Part shown: positions 55,167 through 64,000 of the stretch, one piece after another
Position numbering within the stretch: the stretch's first letter is position 1
Layout: each line of letters begins with the position of its first letter
From: Cornus controversa
Lineage: Eukaryota; Streptophyta; Magnoliopsida; Cornales; Cornaceae
Direction: 5' to 3'
Length of the DNA: 64,000 nucleotides
Assembly (NCBI GenBank): GCA_026545225.1
Contig: CM048853.1
Span: 15,068,755-15,132,754, forward strand
The notes under the pieces: generated by a model
What the model was told of the DNA's origin: nothing
The model's input: only the letters and a program-made list of their open reading frames with translations
Database searches by the model: none
Translations under genes and position numbers: made by a program

Positions 55167-56573
55167 CATGTATTGTTGGTCAATTCCAACGACACTCGTA
55201 TAATTGCCATTTTGATTTCACATCCTCAAATGAATGGTCACGTTCCGTCGATCACAAGATAACAACCCGTGATTGGTCCTAGTCCAAAGTTCATGTGGAG
55301 TATGATTAGGTATCTCCGAATGTCATACTATGTGGTCATTTTCACCACTTCGAATACATGGTTAGGCCCTTCTAGCTTCCATGTACGATACATTTTAGAT
55401 AACACTTCGATTATATATACATGCTAATTAGGCACATGTACATATCACATAGCATGTATTTATCATGTCTTTCAATGCATATTCTTACTATAATAAAATC
55501 TAGCATGCATTCCCTCAACACACTCTACATATAGCCACATATATGTCCCAAAACATGCATACCATTCACATATGCACATAATACACAACCTAGCATATAT
55601 TTCATGCTTTTCAATGCACTTTCATGCTATAATTAAGTCTAGCATGCATTTAATATTCCATAACAACATATAAACATATATATGTTCACACCTATACACA
55701 TAATTCACATATGCATAAAAATCACATCATAGCTAGACATGTTATCATTTCACACACATTGCATGTGTGAATTTGACACATCATATATACCTATATAAAG
55801 TTAACTAGCATGTAAAATTCATAAGAAAAGAAGGAAGTACATATACTCACAGCCCCACCAATTCTCTCACATGTGCTACTCAACCAAAACCTCCCCAAAT
55901 TCACCGAAACCCTAGAATCAATATCTAAGAGGAAAAAAACACCCCTACCTCAAATTTGAAGGCTTTCCAAGCTATGTAGAAGAATTTCACCAAGCTCTAC
56001 CTTACCAAAATCAAAGTTTGTTCAGTTCAAATCAAAGCCCTTGACCCGTGCTACAAGTTGTCCTTCACCAGCAACTTCCGAATCCAAGCAGATGGCTTCC
56101 AAAATAAAGAAAGATAAAGTGGGACAGAGGGAGAGAGCTACAACCAGTTGTTGGGTCAAGAGAGGATGATACAATCTCTGCAATCTCAGATATTTAAAGT
56201 CTCTAGGGCGTGAAGTGACTAAAATGCCCCAGGCCACTTAAAGTACCCTCCCGACCTCCGTTTTTGATTTCAAAAGCTCCTACAATTCTGAAATTACTTC
56301 CTTAACTCTTTAAAAAAATTATTTGATCTAAAACTAAAAATAAATATTTTCTAAAAAATTTTAGATTCACGGGCCCACCCGACCCACTTCCTAGGCCCCG
56401 ACAACCTAAAATTCTCAAAGTTTGCCAAACGCTCCCAAAATTTCTCAAAACCTCTAAACAAATTTTCAAACATGTTTCCTATTATTAAAACATGCTAAGA
56501 ATCATTTAAAATGCATTTATAACAAAATGATGAATAAAATGAAAACCGGTCAAAATTGGACTCGGTCTCTACA
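55167..56573 (-). repeat. Inverted fragment of a CHR-a-related LTR
   Basis: On the minus strand it starts at 56573 with TGTAGAGACCGAGTCC and the phrase AATTTTGACCGGTTTT, matching the CHR-a LTR start at 48443, and continues through the CATGTTT-rich and AT-rich part. It ends against the plus-oriented fragment, making an inverted LTR pair. No coding sequence. Confidence 0.7.
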
Positions 56574-57659
56574 AGTAGCAACCCCAAGAACACATCATTT
56601 GGCCCTGCTCAACCGACATGCTCCAACCCTATCATGATACACACTTTAAGTCTTCCACACTCATCGGCATGACAGTTGGCGAGCCTCCTTCTTTCCTGGG
56701 GACTCAAGCAGTTAGGGGTGCAACACCAACTAGATGAAAAAAGTTCGATCGATTGGACTTGATGGAAAATCACTTTTAAATTAATAATACAAGTTTTTCA
56801 GTTCCAACCAAACCAAACTTAATGTGCATGGTGTCCTCATTTTAGGTACTTGTTCTAAATGTTCCAGTCAAAACTACGGTATCAATGCACTTGTTGTTAG
56901 TTCCCATGATCAAGATACAAATTAAAAAAAAAATACAACTCTATCAATTTAGATGTTGAAATCGAAATTTGTCAATTAAAAATTAATTTTCTCACAAAAT
57001 GATAAATGCACTCTATCGTTTTATAAATGCACGTTTTATATTTTTTCAAACTAAATGACATAAACCCCTTATCCTTCATTATTAAAAATTAAATCAAAGA
57101 TGATAATGTCATTTTACATGTGGGTTTATAAAAAAAATAGTGAAGTTGATTTATCCCCACCCTGTATATCATATTATCCCCACCACTCTACTAAACATAG
57201 TTGTAATTGTATTTGTTGAACAACTCAATTTAGCTACGCAGTCCACCAAATTCTCAAACACAGAAATAACAAATTACATGAAAATCTAATAGAAAACATG
57301 AAGCAATCAATAGGCACTCTAAGATCAAGTACATGCTCAGGTGAGCTAGGTAAGTGTTTGAACTGGATGGGCTTAACCACTAGAAAAACAACTTCAATTA
57401 GGAATGTAGTAATAAGTATTAACTGTAGTACACTAATTGAACATAAATAGTACGGATGACAAATATTTGGAATGTAAGACAGATTAGATAGCATACCCTT
57501 ATTCAAACCCATTATCTAAATGTCCTATCGAGATCAGTAGCACAATTTGAAAAAGGAAAATTCAGTGAGTAATAAGTTAACAACTAAGTGAAACAGCCAA
57601 TCTAATCCTAATACAGACAAGACAGGTCAATTGGATAGGGAAATTAACATCTCGATAAT
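56574..57659. other. AT-rich intergenic DNA
   Basis: No gene or transposon terminus recognised. The 92-codon minus ORF at 57234-57512 has no recognisable motif and is not supported. The last eight bases (57652-57659, TCGATAAT) are the left duplication of the hAT-like element. Confidence 0.5.
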
Positions 57660-58304
57660 TAGGGGTGGCAATATTTGACACGACACGAAATAAGCGGGTA
57701 TGGGTTTGGGCTTATCGTGTTCGTGTCCTTATCGTGTCTACACGATAGACCCGATAAGAAATCGTGTCGTATTCGTGTTTGACCCGCTAACACGAAACTG
57801 ACACGGTTGACCCGATTAAATATTCGTGTCCTGTCGTGTTATTTTACCCGTTTACATTAATGTGTCGTGTCGTGTCGACATGACCCGTTTACCCGCATAA
57901 CTCATTAATTTATTAATTTGTTTTAAAATGTAAAAAATATAAAGCTTAATATTGTAAATTTGTTTTAAAATGTTAAAAACATGTAAACTTATATTTTTAA
58001 TAAATATAAAAAATTTGTGATAAATATAAAAAAAATTAAAATAAAATAAAGTAAAATATCTAGAATGCTTGAAATATGGCACACACACTGACACAGTGTT
58101 TTATAAAAGAAAACTCTTTATTTTAATCAATCATGTCGTTCATTAACCAACCTTCTCATAAGAATAACATATACAAAATGATAAGAAATTTGATGTAAAG
58201 TTATTAATGTCCCTCAAGCACCAAGGCTTACAAGTTACAAATGGGTGCATTACTGCATTAACTAACTAATATGTTAGTCATCATCAACTAAACCACCCAT
58301 TATA

Positions 58305-58346
58305 TATATGTGTGTATGTATGTGTGTGTGTGTGTGTGTGTGTGTT
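58305..58346. repeat. (TG)n/(TATG)n microsatellite
   Basis: TATATATATGTGTG leading into about fourteen TG units inside the hAT-like element. Confidence 0.85.
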
Positions 58347-59280
58347 TGTGTCTCCACCATTACATAAAAATAATAATACCCGATCAAAATAAATCGGTTT
58401 CTACAATCTAATCCTCGTTTGAATTAAATAAATTTTGGTCTTTATGAAAAATTTGAGTTATTACAAATATGTTATATATAGTATATATATTGTTTGTGTT
58501 AGACTCTAGTAGTGTGAGTGTAACGCCTTGTATGTATCATGTATGGAAAGAGAGAGTGATGATTATTGAAGAGAATAATGTTTTTTATTGGTTGGTTTTG
58601 AAAACTTTGAGTATAAAATTTTTATTATGATATACCAATGTTCATGTGAAAATTAGAATGGGAATACTATATATATATATATATATATGGTGGATATATA
58701 AATATAATTATATAGGAATGATATTCATAATTGTTCTTTAGTATCTTGAAATATATAGTATAACATGTAATCGTTATAAGTAATATAAGTTAAACTATTC
58801 TTTTATATTTTCTCAAATTCTGATTAATTAGTTAAGTGTCTACAAAATCAATTAGAATAATTGATAAGTTAGTTTAAACCATTTAATCTGAATATCGAGT
58901 TTTATGAAATTAGGTTTTTTTTATTGTCCCGAGATATATAGTATAACATATAATAGTTAAAGTAATATAAGTTAAACCACTCCTTTATTTTTTTTCAATA
59001 ATACTTCAACATTAATATAAATTAAAAAAAAATATTAATTCAATGAGATATATATTTAATGTTTGTTTTAAATGTTCTATTAATGTTTTTATTTGATTTC
59101 AAGATAGTGAAATTGTGTCACTGATTTAATTACTTAGTTAATATAATTAATAACATTTGTTTGTTATATTAAAAATGAGAGGGAAATATTATTGTAATTT
59201 AATTAATGTTCAAAATTTATTAAGTTCAAATTTTCATTATTATAGATTAAATATTATTGTTATGACATTTATAAACAAAA

Positions 59281-59355
59281 AGCATTGGTGAATTAGTGGT
59301 AAGAGTGTTTGGCTGGTTTAGGTTTAGTCTTTGGTTCAATTCCTTGTAAGGGCAT
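59281..59355 (+). pseudogene. tRNA-like relic
   Basis: AATTAGTGGTAAGAG resembles a D arm (A box) and GGTTCAATTCC a T arm (B box), about 35 bases apart, as in tRNAs or tRNA-derived SINEs. The acceptor and anticodon stems do not pair well, so it is not a working tRNA. No SINE tail was identified. Confidence 0.3.
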
Positions 59356-59677
59356 TCTTTTTTATAAAAAATTCAGGTTACACGGATTGTGTCGTGGGTC
59401 GTGTCACCTATCGTGTCATGTCACCCGTTTTTTTATAAAAAAACTCAAGTTACTCAGATCGTGTCATGGGTCGGGTCGGGTCACCCGTTACGACCCGTTT
59501 ATAAACGGGTTAAATGGGTTGTGTCGTGTCACCCGTTTAATAAATGGATCGTGTTCGTGTTCAAATTATGTAACACGATTAGTAATCGTATCGTGTTCGT
59601 GTTGACTCATTTATTCGAATACCATGTCTCGACACGAACACGACCCAATGACACGATTTGTCACCCCTATCGGTAAT

Positions 59678-60230
59678 TAGGTTTATTTGTGTTTGTACAA
59701 GAAATTTGTGAACCACATGGTAATTGATCTTCTTTCGATTGTATATAAATCCTAGAGGATCTAGAGAAACTATTTTTATGAAGTTGAGTATAGAAATATC
59801 CCTGCTACATTATTTTTTCCTTATTTGCAAAGACAATTTTTTATTATTTTGGAAAGAAAATTGAAAATTAGTTGAGAATACAATTAGTTGCGTGGTGTGC
59901 ATTTCAAACCCTTGTCGGTGGCTATATCCAAAAGAGTGACCAAACAAAAACCACCTCTAATATAAATATATATATAGAGAGAGAGATGTATCGATACAAG
60001 TATGTTGAAATATAAAGTATATTGATGATTCCAGGGAGAAAAAATGGCAAGAGAGAGAGTAAAGGCTCACACACTCGTCAATTTTCCATTAAATGCCAAC
60101 CCACCACCCATTTAATGACCGCCTACAAATGGCAGTGCAACTCATTAATTCACGCATGCGACCCTCCATTAAAGCAACTGACCCCATTCCCAACACCACC
60201 ACCACCGCTTTCCGATTATATCACCACCGT
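59678..60230. other. Intergenic DNA and 3' flank of the ATL gene
   Basis: AT-rich with a short TATATA/GAGAGA tract near 59960. On the minus strand the part next to 60231 should be the ATL 3' UTR; no clear poly(A) signal can be chosen. Confidence 0.4.
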
Positions 60231-61334
60231 CTACCTTCTGTTGAATCTCTCCGGTGACAGCAATGCCTCAGGATCTCCACTCCTCAGTCGGCTTGACGAG
60301 AAAAATCCCCCGGATGATCTCATGAACATCGGGCTCGTCAAAGACTTGCTCCGCCGAGAAGATCCGCCGCAGCCAGCGATCCTCTCCGACAGCGGAAACA
60401 ATCCTCCTCCTCCTCCTCGCCTCCGGAAGAAAGGAGACTTCATGCCCCTGTAGGATCTGAACGAGAAAACCCTAGGTTTCATCAGCGAACTGAATGGCGA
60501 TGGCCTCTTGCTCCAGAAGCTTCCTCCCCGCCGGTACCTCCACGGTGAAGCCGTCGCCGGCTCCATCATCAACCTCTCCGATCCCAAATTCCGTTCGAAC
60601 CCGAACGAGTAGGATCGCTTCAACAGGAATTCAGTCCCGTTGAAACGATCCTCCGATTGGTTCGTTGGTTCCGGCACAATCTCTTCTCCGTCTCCGGTGT
60701 TATATTCCGGCGGATCTTCAGTCAGCGTCCCGAGCAAGGCCCCCTCGATAATCACATCGTCGAGACTCGGCCTTATTCTGGCGGCCATCACCGGAATAAA
60801 AGGAGATTCCGGTCGGAATATTCCGGCCCGACACAGAGGACAATTGGCGTGAGACCTGAGCCATATATCAATACAATCAACGTGAAACGCGTGAGCACAA
60901 ACTGGAAGAGTGCGAACGTAATCATTCTCTTCGAACTCTAAAAGACAAACCGCACACTCGTAAACGTTGCTTTTTCTTGTGTAGACAGAGAGGGGGATGG
61001 TCTTGATGACGGACTCATCGAGTCCGTACACGTGGAAGCCATCCGTTGGACCGAAGTCGTATGGCGGAGACTCGAAGGCAGCGTCTCCGGTCGAGGAGGG
61101 TACGTAGGATCGGAGGAGGTGTCGGCGGCGGCGCCAACGACGCCAGCGGCGATGGAGGCGTATGAGGTGGCGGGAGATGAGGCGAGAGTAGGTGACGATG
61201 ACAAAAGCGGTGGCGATGATGACGACCATGGCGATTAATGGTGGGCTGAAATCAACGGGGAGTTTGGACGGTGGAGATGGCGTGGCCCAAAGTTGCTCCG
61301 GCGACTGTGCAGGACTTATCATAATCATAATCAC
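60231..61334 (-). CDS. ATL-type RING-H2 finger E3 ubiquitin ligase
   Basis: 367 codons from ATG 61334, no intron, as is usual for the ATL family. Residues 33-50 form one membrane segment (IAMVVIIATAFVIV), followed by a very basic stretch (RLHRRWRRWRRRRH), the ATL hallmark GLD motif (104-106, YGLDESVIKTIP) and a complete RING-H2: C127, C130, C146, H148, H151, C154, C165, C168, with W158 for E2 contact. The Ser/Gly/Arg-rich C-terminal half has no known domain. It should transfer ubiquitin from an E2 to target proteins at a membrane. The RING resembles ATL65-like members, but the subgroup is uncertain. It is the only intact host gene here. Confidence 0.95.
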   Translation of the reverse strand: MIMIMISPAQSPEQLWATPSPPSKLPVDFSPPLIAMVVIIATAFVIVTYSRLISRHLIRLHRRWRRWRRRRHLLRSYVPSSTGDAAFESPPYDFGPTDGFHVYGLDESVIKTIPLSVYTRKSNVYECAVCLLEFEENDYVRTLPVCAHAFHVDCIDIWLRSHANCPLCRAGIFRPESPFIPVMAARIRPSLDDVIIEGALLGTLTEDPPEYNTGDGEEIVPEPTNQSEDRFNGTEFLLKRSYSFGFERNLGSERLMMEPATASPWRYRRGGSFWSKRPSPFSSLMKPRVFSFRSYRGMKSPFFRRRGGGGGLFPLSERIAGCGGSSRRSKSLTSPMFMRSSGGFFSSSRLRSGDPEALLSPERFNRR

Positions 61335-62712
61335 CGTGATCGTCTGAAGATGATGGTGATTATGAGAATAGATGGTTTGACGATGGTGGTAGTTGTATGG
61401 TGTGTAGTGGGGGTTGGGGTTTGAGGAATTGGTGTTTCGGTTGACTCATGACTGGGGGTGAGAAAGCTTTCATTTGTTACGATTTGTCGACGGAGTTGCG
61501 GCCCAAAGACACGTTGTGAATTAAATGCATGAGCTTTATTTCGCTATGTTGAGGTACTACACCAAATATGTGCCAACCAGCGACTTAAGTCGTGATGTAA
61601 CTTTGAACGTAACTTTGAACCGTGTGATTTGTACGTCATATTCCACTTTTTTTTCAGTTTTTCTTTTTCCCCTCTCAAAATGTTGGACTTGGGTTGGATG
61701 ATTATAAAATAAAAAAAAAAAACTAATTTAATTTGAACTTTAGTCCGAATCTTTGGACCTAATTGAATTATTGTTATTGTTGATTTTTTTTTTTTTTTTC
61801 ATTTTGAGAAAGTTATTATTCAAAATCAGTATTTGATTTCTCATTCACTCAAATTAAACTTGAACTTTTTTCTGAATTTTTGAGGTACTTGAATTGTTTT
61901 TTTTTTTTTTTCATTTTACAAAATTTATTATTCAAAATCAGTTTTTGATTTTGGTTGAAAATTAAAGAGAATCTTAATCATATTATGGGTATTTACAACA
62001 AGATTGACTTATAGTGAAATGTTATTAATTGGATAAACATTAACTATGATTTTGCAAACCCTCCCCTCTGGTCCGCCCCCTGACACATCAAAAGTCAACT
62101 AATTGAAAAAACTAAAATGCCAAAACTCTCCTCCTATTTAAAATTACAATTTTAACTTCAATTATTTGGACCTTTATACTCTCAATATTTTAACCTCAAT
62201 TATTTATGTCATTCCTATATTACCACTTTGATTACAAATTATTAATAATTAATATTTCTAATTAATACTAACTACATTAATTAATATTAAAATCAAATTA
62301 TATAATCATACATAATAAAATTTATCAATTAAAAAATATATAACTTCATATATACTATATTCAGTAACTTTATATATATATTTTATTGATAAATCAGTAT
62401 ATTGGCAAAAAAAAAAAAATTTATTAAAACTAATCACATATTTTGAACACTTATTAATTATTACACATTATAATAACTAAGTAACAGTATATACACACCT
62501 TCATATATACATATATACTTATATTATAGAATCCCTAAATCCACCCTTCCCACCATTGACGTCATTTCCTCCGCTATATATATATATATATATATGTCTC
62601 ATATAGTCATATATCTCCTTCACCACAAGTCACGCTCGTCACACATCTGCGTCAGGACATGTGATTGACGAAACTAACCGTGCTTCGCTATTTGTCCAAC
62701 AATTGCAGGATA
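61335..62712. other. AT-rich intergenic DNA with ATL promoter side
   Basis: The first 150 bases (minus strand upstream of the ATL ATG) are GT/CA-rich and probably 5' UTR and promoter. Beyond it are poly(T) runs (61784, 61899), a diverged direct duplication of about 65 bp (61767-61832 and 61890-61953, sharing TTATTATTCAAAATCAGT), and TA microsatellites near 62370 and 62573. No gene is seen. Confidence 0.5.
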
Positions 62713-63348
62713 TGTGACGCCGGACAGAATAGTGATTATTCTGTAGGCTAGTGTCAACAGGTAATTTACAGGGAAGAGCACAAAAGAATCGCCCAAAACA
62801 CAGAGAAAATCCTCTTGTATTCAATTCAATATTATCAAAATAAAAGTCACCTCAATATCAGCCCACAAACCAGGCTATATAACTAAAAAAAAGGTTATTA
62901 TCGGAATTTTACAAAAAATAGCAAAATCCCAATAATCATGCCAAAAGGAAATACATAATAAAAGAAGTACTCTGCTAAAAATCTGGCCCAAATCGGGTTC
63001 AGAATTACTTCCTAAACGACAAAAGAAATATTACCATAAACGAAAAAAAATAACTAAAAATGAGGATTTGAAAGGGAAAACTGTGAATTTTGACATCGAA
63101 AACGACATGCTCCGGTGGTCATGACATGCGCGCCGAAGAGAGCTTTCCGAATTGGGGTCATAATAGCGATTCTGATACATGTAACCAAAGTTATGACCAA
63201 AATACCGAAACGCATCCAAAACTGTCCCAATTAGGAAAAATATCACGATTTCCTGCCATCTTTGCGCTGATCTGCCAACTCATAGTAACTCAGTGCCATC
63301 AACGTGCTATCCGACAACTCAACATCCTTTGACTCAGATCTTCCTGCA
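62713..63348 (-). repeat. Probable 3' region and LTR of a decayed Ty3/gypsy element
   Basis: Lies directly after the integrase end on the minus strand. It contains a TATA-like TTATATAGCC (about 62880) followed by TTGAATTGAATACAAGAGG, as in many gypsy LTRs, and ends GGCGTCACA at 62713, a possible CA terminus. The LTR start cannot be fixed. Confidence 0.5.
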
Positions 63349-63609
63349 TCAGTCACCCCGGGTTGGAAAGAACTCGTCCTTGTTTACAATAGTTTCATCG
63401 GAATCCATAAAACAAGGACTCAGGTGTTTCACATTAAAGACATCAGAAGTCCACAAATTACTGGGGAGACGCAGTCTGTAGGCGTTATCATTGATCTTCT
63501 GCAAGATCTCACAGAGACCAATCTTCCGTTCCTTAAGCTTATTATATTCTCCAACAGGAAAACGATCACGAGTTAATACCACCCAAACAAAATCACCAAC
63601 ATCAAAAAG
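63349..63609 (-). pseudogene. Ty3/gypsy integrase C-terminal fragment
   Basis: The minus-strand frame from 63609 reads FDVGDFVWVVLTRDRFPVGE, then NKLKERKIG, EILQKINDNAYRLRLPS and SDVFNVKHLSP, a gypsy integrase C-terminal module with KIG where the other elements have GPF. It stops at 63349. Different family from ATH and CHR elements here, possibly CRM/Reina-like. Truncated at its 5' side by the insertion at 63612. Confidence 0.8.
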
Positions 63610-63611
63610 TA

Positions 63612-64000
63612 TGTAAGATCCTGAATTTTATTCTCCTTTAATCTCTGTTAGGAGCATATTATTATCTATATGTGATTAAATTCTCATATTTAATTTGGTG
63701 AAAAAAAAAATTTTATATATATATTTGTGTCACTGTGCATTATTAAATTAGTAGAGTAAGTTTAGTGAAATTTAATTAAAGATATGTAGGTTTGTGGGTT
63801 TAGTACAATTTTCTATGTTATTGGGCTTATGTAGAAATATAATTTTTTTTTACTTGTGGTAGAAATTGTAAAACTATATAAAAATAATAATAATATTAAT
63901 GAAAAGAAAAAAATTAATAACAAACCTTGGTATACATGTGTTACACACCTTATAATTTTAGTTAAATCCATTTAAACAATTTTGGTTGTGGGTCTAGTAC
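63612..64000 (+). mobile_element. Probable 5' LTR start of another element, cut by window end
   Basis: The gypsy integrase frame is interrupted at about 63610, where TGTAAGATCCTGAATTTT begins, a typical plant LTR start. The remaining 390 bp are AT-rich without coding. No second end is visible. Confidence 0.45.

Larger units (their letters stand above)
57660..59669. mobile_element. Non-autonomous hAT-like DNA transposon
   Basis: Terminal inverted repeats TAGGGGTGGCAA (left) and, reversed, TAGGGGTGACAA (right). Flanking 8-bp duplications TCGATAAT (57652) and TCGGTAAT (59670) differ at one base. Both ends carry 200-300 bp of dense subterminal repeats of CGTGTC, GACACG and ACCCG in both orientations (57675-57900 and 59388-59660), typical of hAT transposase binding regions. 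The 1.5-kb interior is AT-rich and has no transposase frame, so it would depend on an enzyme supplied elsewhere. Confidence 0.82.

Noticed and set aside
58305..58346. Possible Z-DNA or regulatory element from the TG run
   Set aside because: A short microsatellite in a transposon; no further evidence for function.
59281..59355. Functional tRNA gene
   Set aside because: A-box and B-box resemblance only; acceptor and anticodon stems do not pair, so it is listed as a relic.
60022..60453. 143-codon plus-strand ORF overlapping the ATL gene
   Set aside because: Mostly antisense to the ATL coding sequence and 3' flank; Pro-rich composition mirrors the Gly/Arg-rich ATL tail.

Overview
The window is plant nuclear DNA, most likely from a eudicot with a repeat-rich genome. 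It holds one convincing host gene, an intronless ATL-type RING-H2 E3 ligase at 60231-61334 on the minus strand. Nearly everything to its left, about 56 kb, is a stack of LTR retrotransposons inserted into one another. I see no rRNA, working tRNA, CRISPR or prokaryotic features. The species cannot be named from this sequence alone.

Names used here: CHR-a and CHR-b are two Ty3/gypsy chromoviruses of Tekay/Del type (initiator-Met PBS, LTRs of about 2.8-3.1 kb, chromodomain-like pol end). ATH-a, ATH-b and ATH-c are Athila-type Ty3/gypsy elements (tRNA-Asp PBS, an extra ORF3 between pol and the 3' LTR). ATH-a and ATH-b belong to one family; ATH-c belongs to another.

Layout. CHR-a (+) is the base. 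Its left LTR start lies outside the window and its 3' LTR ends at 53862. ATH-a (-) sits in the CHR-a 5' LTR and fills 1742-8768; at 1-1741 it is interrupted by the LTR of another minus-strand element. CHR-a gag-pol runs 10369-16556 and is cut by a solo LTR of the ATH-c family (13403-14837, duplication GTTAC on both sides). ATH-b (-) spans 16557-48271 inside CHR-a pol (duplication AAGTG on both sides). ATH-b is itself broken by ATH-c (+, 22657-33065) and by CHR-b (+, 34884-45838, duplication CGCGG on both sides). The last 120 bases of CHR-a pol are at 48277-48396, followed by its 3' LTR (48443-53862), which contains a 2.6-kb solo-LTR-like insert (51095-53738, duplication CAAAC on both sides). 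CHR-a had itself landed in a related LTR, of which 53863-55166 remains, and an inverted related LTR piece follows to 56573.

From 56574 rightward the DNA is AT-rich intergenic sequence with a non-autonomous hAT-like element (57660-59669, 8-bp duplication with one mismatch), the ATL gene, a decayed gypsy fragment (62713-63609) and the probable start of another LTR (63612 to the window end).

No new multi-gene system is evident. The most interesting signals are in the Athila elements: an integrase-less but almost fully open ATH-c polyprotein between near-identical LTRs; clusters of short palindromes with a CGAT-NN-ATCG or GATCGATC core lying upstream of TATA boxes, both in the LTR and in front of ORF3; a conserved noncoding block and repeated polypurine-tract motifs in the 3' region. 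Premature stops are dominated by G-to-A and C-to-T changes.
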